From CATOSK01 sp034423195 (GTDB lineage: Bacteria; Chloroflexota; Dehalococcoidia; Lucifugimonadales; UBA3495), in the NCBI GenBank assembly GCA_034423195.1, contig DAOUIZ010000025.1, positions 1-17,418 of the forward strand: DNA of 17,418 nt, in the 5' to 3' direction. The notes under the pieces were generated by a model. The model did no database searches and was not told the origin of the DNA. It saw nothing but the letters and a program-made list of their open reading frames with translations. Numbering within the stretch: the stretch's first letter is position 1; every line of letters begins with the position of its first letter. This document shows, piece after piece, positions 14,075-17,418 of this stretch. A program made the position numbers and the translations under genes.

Positions 14075-15709
14075 CTACCACGGCCACCAACTCCACCACG
14101 AGGAATCGCCCACCTCCGTCTGCTCCGCCCTGGGCGGCGGGGGGTTGGGCGGGGGCACGTACAGGTATTCGAAGGGCTTGTCGGCGCCCAGGCCCAGGGC
14201 CTGCCCGGTAATCGTCACCGGGCCGCCGGCCAGGGGCAGGGCCTCCGGCCGGGTGCGGGTGACCGGGGCGCGCTCCACCTCCACGGCCCGCACGTGCTCC
14301 GGGTGGTGGACGCGGATGGTGACCGTCTTCACCGTCGTACTCTCCCCGCAGCGGCAGGTCACCCGCCGGGTGTACACGTCGGTGCGGGCCGGGTGGTGGA
14401 CGGTCTGGAGCATGGGCGGCAATGGGACGTCCAGCGTCGCCGTAAGCTCCGCCGTGATTTCCAGGTCGTGGGTGGCCTGGCGGTCCGGTACCGCCAGGCT
14501 GAATAAAGTCTCGCCGTTGGGAGCGAAGGCCACGGCGGTCTCGTGGGAGCCGGCGGCCACGGTCACCGTTCCCGTGATGCCGGTGACCGATGCGTCCAGC
14601 AGAGCGGGGACCGACTGGCTGTAGTGGCCGCCGTAGACCGGCAGGTCCACCTCCTGGCGGGTTTCGCTGATGCACTCCGAGGCGATGACGCCGCTGATTT
14701 GCCCCGGTGTCCACTCCAGGGAGGTGACCTCCAGGTCGCACAGCCCGCCGTCGTATTCGGGCAGGGGGTAGGGAATCTGTCCGCTCTTCAAGGACACCGC
14801 TCCGGAGAAGCCCAGGGAGTCCGTCCAGGAGAAGGTGAAGGACGGCCTGGGGCCGTTCAGCGTCAGGTTGTAGGTCCTAGTCTCCCCGGAGTGGACGATG
14901 GCGTTGGCGCCCATCTTCAGGGTCCGGCCCGTCCTGCCGCCGAAGACCCGTACCTTGAGGTCCAGGTCGTGGGCGGCGCGCAGGCTCACCCTGGCGGTGT
15001 CGCCGGATACCGCCAGCCCCTCGATGAAGATGCGTCGGCCCGGCACCGGCTGCGGAGGCTCAAAGTAGATCTCGTCCAGCCGCCAGCCCGGGTCCTCGTC
15101 CTCGGGGTCATCGGCCAGGGCCGTTCCTGGAATTGCCACCAGGGTAAGCACCAGCAAGCCCGCCACTGCCAGCAGCCTGTACCAGGGCTTTTTGCCCTGA
15201 GTCTCTCGATTGCTGGGCTTGGCGGCGTTGCCGCCGTTGGCGCTCTCGGCTCCCCTGGGGCGGCGTTTGCCGAACCAGCTGTGGGGCCGGAAGGGCGGAC
15301 GCCCCTTGCGCCTGGCCGCTCTCACGGCCTTGCCAATTCCACCGGCGGCCTTCTTGGCCAGCAGTCGCAGCGGGTCGGGTTTGACCTCAGGCGCCGGCGG
15401 CGCCTCGCTGCGGGCCAGTAGGGCCGGGACTCCGGCGTAGCGCCTGGCCCCCAGGTTGAACTTCAGCAGGTCGGCGGCCACCAGTGGCAGCCCCCGGCCT
15501 CCCACCTTGCCCACGGTCAGGGCGATGCCCAGGGTGCCAAAGACGATGGCGATGCCCAGCCGGAACTCCGATGGGCCAAAGGGAAAGTAGCGGTAGATGC
15601 CGTAGCTGACGGCGCACACCGCCACCACCGCCACGATCTGGGGGAAGGTGAAACCCAGCAGCACCTTGTCCTCGGCCTGCACGTGGGTCGGTACTTCGTG
15701 CTCTCTCAT
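14075..15709 (-). CDS. PrgI/VirB3-like membrane protein fused to extracytoplasmic beta-rich region
   Basis: In this 544-residue protein, residues 1-100 match the PrgI family (VirB3 counterpart in Gram-positive-type systems): VPTHVQAEDKVLLGFTFPQIV, two membrane segments at about 22-40 and 50-67, then LLKFNLGARRYAG. A basic, proline-rich linker (about 101-175) leads to a third membrane segment with a signal-peptide-like end (LLAVAGLLVLTLVAIPGTALA, 179-199). Some 345 residues with repeated beta-strand-like and Thr/Val-rich stretches follow, with few cysteines (including TCRCGE), a PPPNPPPP run and a tryptophan-rich C-terminus. PrgI proteins are normally about 100-130 residues, so the long tail is unusual. 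AGGAGG lies 7 nt before the ATG. It is probably an inner-channel component that also reaches the cell surface or envelope. Confidence 0.75.
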   Translation of the reverse strand: MREHEVPTHVQAEDKVLLGFTFPQIVAVVAVCAVSYGIYRYFPFGPSEFRLGIAIVFGTLGIALTVGKVGGRGLPLVAADLLKFNLGARRYAGVPALLARSEAPPAPEVKPDPLRLLAKKAAGGIGKAVRAARRKGRPPFRPHSWFGKRRPRGAESANGGNAAKPSNRETQGKKPWYRLLAVAGLLVLTLVAIPGTALADDPEDEDPGWRLDEIYFEPPQPVPGRRIFIEGLAVSGDTARVSLRAAHDLDLKVRVFGGRTGRTLKMGANAIVHSGETRTYNLTLNGPRPSFTFSWTDSLGFSGAVSLKSGQIPYPLPEYDGGLCDLEVTSLEWTPGQISGVIASECISETRQEVDLPVYGGHYSQSVPALLDASVTGITGTVTVAAGSHETAVAFAPNGETLFSLAVPDRQATHDLEITAELTATLDVPLPPMLQTVHHPARTDVYTRRVTCRCGESTTVKTVTIRVHHPEHVRAVEVERAPVTRTRPEALPLAGGPVTITGQALGLGADKPFEYLYVPPPNPPPPRAEQTEVGDSSWWSWWPW

Positions 15710-15719
15710 ACCCGCCCTC

Positions 15720-16013
15720 CTACTCGCTGCTCTCTTCGCCGTCGCCGTCGGTCGGGTCGGGAATGTCCGGGGTGACGGCCGGGTCCACCACGGCATTGAC
15801 CACCAGTTCCACCACGCCGTAGGCCACCAGGGCCAGCACGATGCCGGCCAGGGCGGTCATCATGGCGCTCTTGCCCCTTTCCATCTGGTTGGGGGCTCCG
15901 CTGGCGGTGAGATACATGTAGGCCCCGTATATGAAGTAACCCACTCCCACGACGCCCACCAGGCCCAGCAGGATGGCGACGAGGTTGGAAATGGTCTGCG
16001 TCAGGTTTTCCAT
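15720..16013 (-). CDS. Two-TM pilin-like protein (VirB2/TrbC-type)
   Basis: This 97-residue protein has membrane segments at about 10-34 (NLVAILLGLVGVVGVGYFIYGAYMYL) and 50-76 (MMTALAGIVLALVAYGVVELVVNAVV), separated by a short polar loop (TASGAPNQMERGKSA), and a Pro/Asp/Glu-rich end. This resembles the small T4SS pilin family in which the loop carries SG.P and ..GK. residues. The start at 16013 has AAGGAG 9 nt upstream; the open frame before it is not protein-like. It lies 10 nt upstream of the PrgI-fusion gene and 110 nt after the VirB6-like gene, so it is inside the transfer operon. It may be the pilus or channel subunit. Confidence 0.8.
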   Translation of the reverse strand: MENLTQTISNLVAILLGLVGVVGVGYFIYGAYMYLTASGAPNQMERGKSAMMTALAGIVLALVAYGVVELVVNAVVDPAVTPDIPDPTDGDGEESSE

Positions 16014-16123
16014 AGGGTTTTCTCCTTGTCGGTTGGATGTTTCGTTGTCTTGATTGCGCCGGTTTCCGGTCCTTTCCGTATTGCTACTGGCACATCTCGC
16101 CACCTCCCTGGCTCGCAATCCGG

Positions 16124-17095
16124 CTACGGCCCCTGGCTCCTGGGCGTGGGGCCGCCCTGGCCGGCCGGCGTGGAGCTCTGGGCCGCCGAGTTCACCGCGC
16201 CCGTGGCGGCGCCGGTGGCTGCATTGGTCGCGGCGGCGGCAGCAGCGGCTCCGGCAGGACCGCCGGCGGCTCCGCCGGCCAGCAGCCCCAGGGCGCGCCC
16301 CGACCGGACCATGGAGCCGGGCAGGGACATGCCGAAGTAGAGGGTGTGCAGCCAGGCGTCGAAGGTGCCGTGATGCCCCAGCATCGACGGGATACGCCCC
16401 GCCAGGTACATGAAGGCGATGGCCATCAGCAGCATCCACACCAGGTCCTGGGCCGCCTCGCCGCCCGTGATGTCAGCGAACTGGTCGAGAAACCCGAAGG
16501 CCAGCGCGATGGCGATGAGGTGCACCGCCTGCTGGAACACCGTGGTCATGAAGAGCCTGAGCCAATGCTTTCCCCAGCCCGCCGTGTGGGGCAGAATCCA
16601 CAGCCCCAAAGCGATGGGCGCCAAACACAGCAGGATGTCGATCAGTGCCAGGCGCAGGACCATCTGCACCAGCAGGTAGAGGATGAAAAAGCCGAAGACC
16701 AGGTAGAGGACGGCGATGAACACCGCCAGACCGGTATTGGCGGCCATTACCGCGTTCAGCAGCGGGTCCAGGGGCGCCCTGAGCAAATCGCCGGGGGTGA
16801 CTTCCAGGGAGGCGGCGATGAACTGGGAAACGGCGTGGGCCACGTCGATGACCAGGGCGCACCACCACAGCGAAGAGGCGGCGGCGGTGAGGCCCAGCAC
16901 CAGCCGGGGCACCATCTCCCGCCAGCCCGACTGGTGGTGGCCCAGGTGCTCCTGGACGATGAAGCTCAGCCCCATCCAGCCCAGGATGATCACCAGCATT
17001 CCCGACGTGACGGCCCACACCGCCGTCCAGGCGGCCTGGACTATGGGGTGGTCGTAGGTGAGTCCGGGGGGTGTTCCGGTGAGAATGTCGCCCAT
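16124..17095 (-). CDS. VirB6/TrbL-like polytopic membrane protein
   Basis: This 323-residue protein has about six hydrophobic segments (approximately 24-46, 63-86, 122-145, 148-168, 182-202 and 217-234), followed by a long Ala/Gly/Thr-rich tail (about 270-323) expected to be disordered. The pattern (D...LL near the third segment, LIDILLCLAPIALGLWILP, then WL..F....F.QAV) is that of TrbL/VirB6 channel proteins, which form part of the inner-membrane translocation path. It starts 4 nt after the partial gene at the right edge and precedes the pilin-like gene, in the usual T4SS gene order. The next 110 nt contain no gene. Confidence 0.85.
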   Translation of the reverse strand: MGDILTGTPPGLTYDHPIVQAAWTAVWAVTSGMLVIILGWMGLSFIVQEHLGHHQSGWREMVPRLVLGLTAAASSLWWCALVIDVAHAVSQFIAASLEVTPGDLLRAPLDPLLNAVMAANTGLAVFIAVLYLVFGFFILYLLVQMVLRLALIDILLCLAPIALGLWILPHTAGWGKHWLRLFMTTVFQQAVHLIAIALAFGFLDQFADITGGEAAQDLVWMLLMAIAFMYLAGRIPSMLGHHGTFDAWLHTLYFGMSLPGSMVRSGRALGLLAGGAAGGPAGAAAAAAATNAATGAATGAVNSAAQSSTPAGQGGPTPRSQGP

Positions 17096-17099
17096 ACCT

Positions 17100-17418
17100 C
17101 TACCCCTCCCCGCACTCGGCGATGTCCGTCTCGGTCGCCCGCTCGACCACTCCGCAGAGGGTGCCGTGAACTCCCTGGATCACCCACCTGGCCCCGGCCC
17201 GGGCCCAGCGGTCCGGGTCCAGGGCGCCCAGCACCCGGTCCCACAGCCCCTTGGGCTGGTGGACGGGGACCAATGCGTGGAAGAGATGGTCGTCGCCACC
17301 GCCCCGGCGGGGCACGGACATCACCATCAGGAAAGCCTGTTCGGGATGGAGTTCGGGCTGGCCGTCCAGGACCGGGTACTCGAAGGTGTACTCCCAGCCT
17401 TCGGTGAGCTGCTTCTCG
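17100..17418 (-). CDS. Unknown protein, C-terminal part; cut by right window edge
   Basis: The minus-strand frame is open from the window edge (first full codon at 17417) to TAG at 17100-17102, showing the last 105 residues. The visible part has a mixed alpha/beta look (EGWEYTFEYPVLDGQPELHPEQAFLMVMSVP), then GGGDDHLFHALVPVHQPKGLW and a C-terminal RWVIQGVHGTLCGVVERATETDI. No family is recognised. It is translated 4 nt ahead of the VirB6-like gene, so it belongs to the transfer operon and is probably a cytoplasmic or peripheral component. Confidence 0.65.
   Translation of the reverse strand, partial: EKQLTEGWEYTFEYPVLDGQPELHPEQAFLMVMSVPRRGGGDDHLFHALVPVHQPKGLWDRVLGALDPDRWARAGARWVIQGVHGTLCGVVERATETDIAECGEG

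Noticed and set aside
1..17418. CRISPR array, tRNA or rRNA genes
   Set aside because: No regularly spaced repeats, cloverleaf with CCA-type end, or rRNA-like sequence was seen anywhere in the window.

Overview
The window is a G+C-rich (about two thirds by eye) accessory region made almost entirely of mobile-element genes. No rRNA, tRNA, CRISPR array or housekeeping gene is visible. The PrgI/VirB4/coupling-ATPase conjugation genes, the Replic_Relax protein and the large serine recombinases are typical of monoderm-type conjugative elements; a Chloroflexota or actinobacterial-like host is a guess, not shown by the sequence.

Right part (about 5.35-17.4 kb, all minus strand, read from right to left): the accessory and transfer end of an integrative conjugative element. 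The order is an unknown partial gene, a VirB6/TrbL-like membrane protein, a two-TM pilin-like protein, a PrgI/VirB3-like protein fused to a long extracytoplasmic region, a second two-TM small protein, the VirB4 ATPase, a VirD4/TraG/HerA-like coupling ATPase, a Replic_Relax protein (candidate relaxase or replication factor), an XRE regulator, a second HTH protein, a small basic protein, a CopG/RHH protein and a serine recombinase. That recombinase is cut off just after its catalytic domain, at about position 5390-5402.

Left part (1 to about 5.4 kb, mostly plus strand): the integrase-proximal end of a second, related element in the opposite orientation. It begins with the end of an HTH protein and a small basic protein. 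Both are paralogues of the pair at 6234-6883, and a stem-loop with identical 9-bp arms follows the HTH gene in both copies. Then come a RusA-type Holliday-junction resolvase, a PD-(D/E)XK-HEPN protein, a lower-GC cargo block (4-TM protein, a small ORF, a stand-alone HEPN protein), a structured leader RNA with a rho-independent terminator, and a complete large serine recombinase.

Working model: the left element integrated, through its own large serine recombinase, into the serine recombinase gene of the right element. The result is two related elements placed tail to tail, with the attachment junction inside overlapping convergent recombinase ends. The cargo between the small basic protein and the integrase of the left element contains two proteins with the HEPN Rx4H motif. 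It is the most plausible place for an undescribed defence or toxin system.
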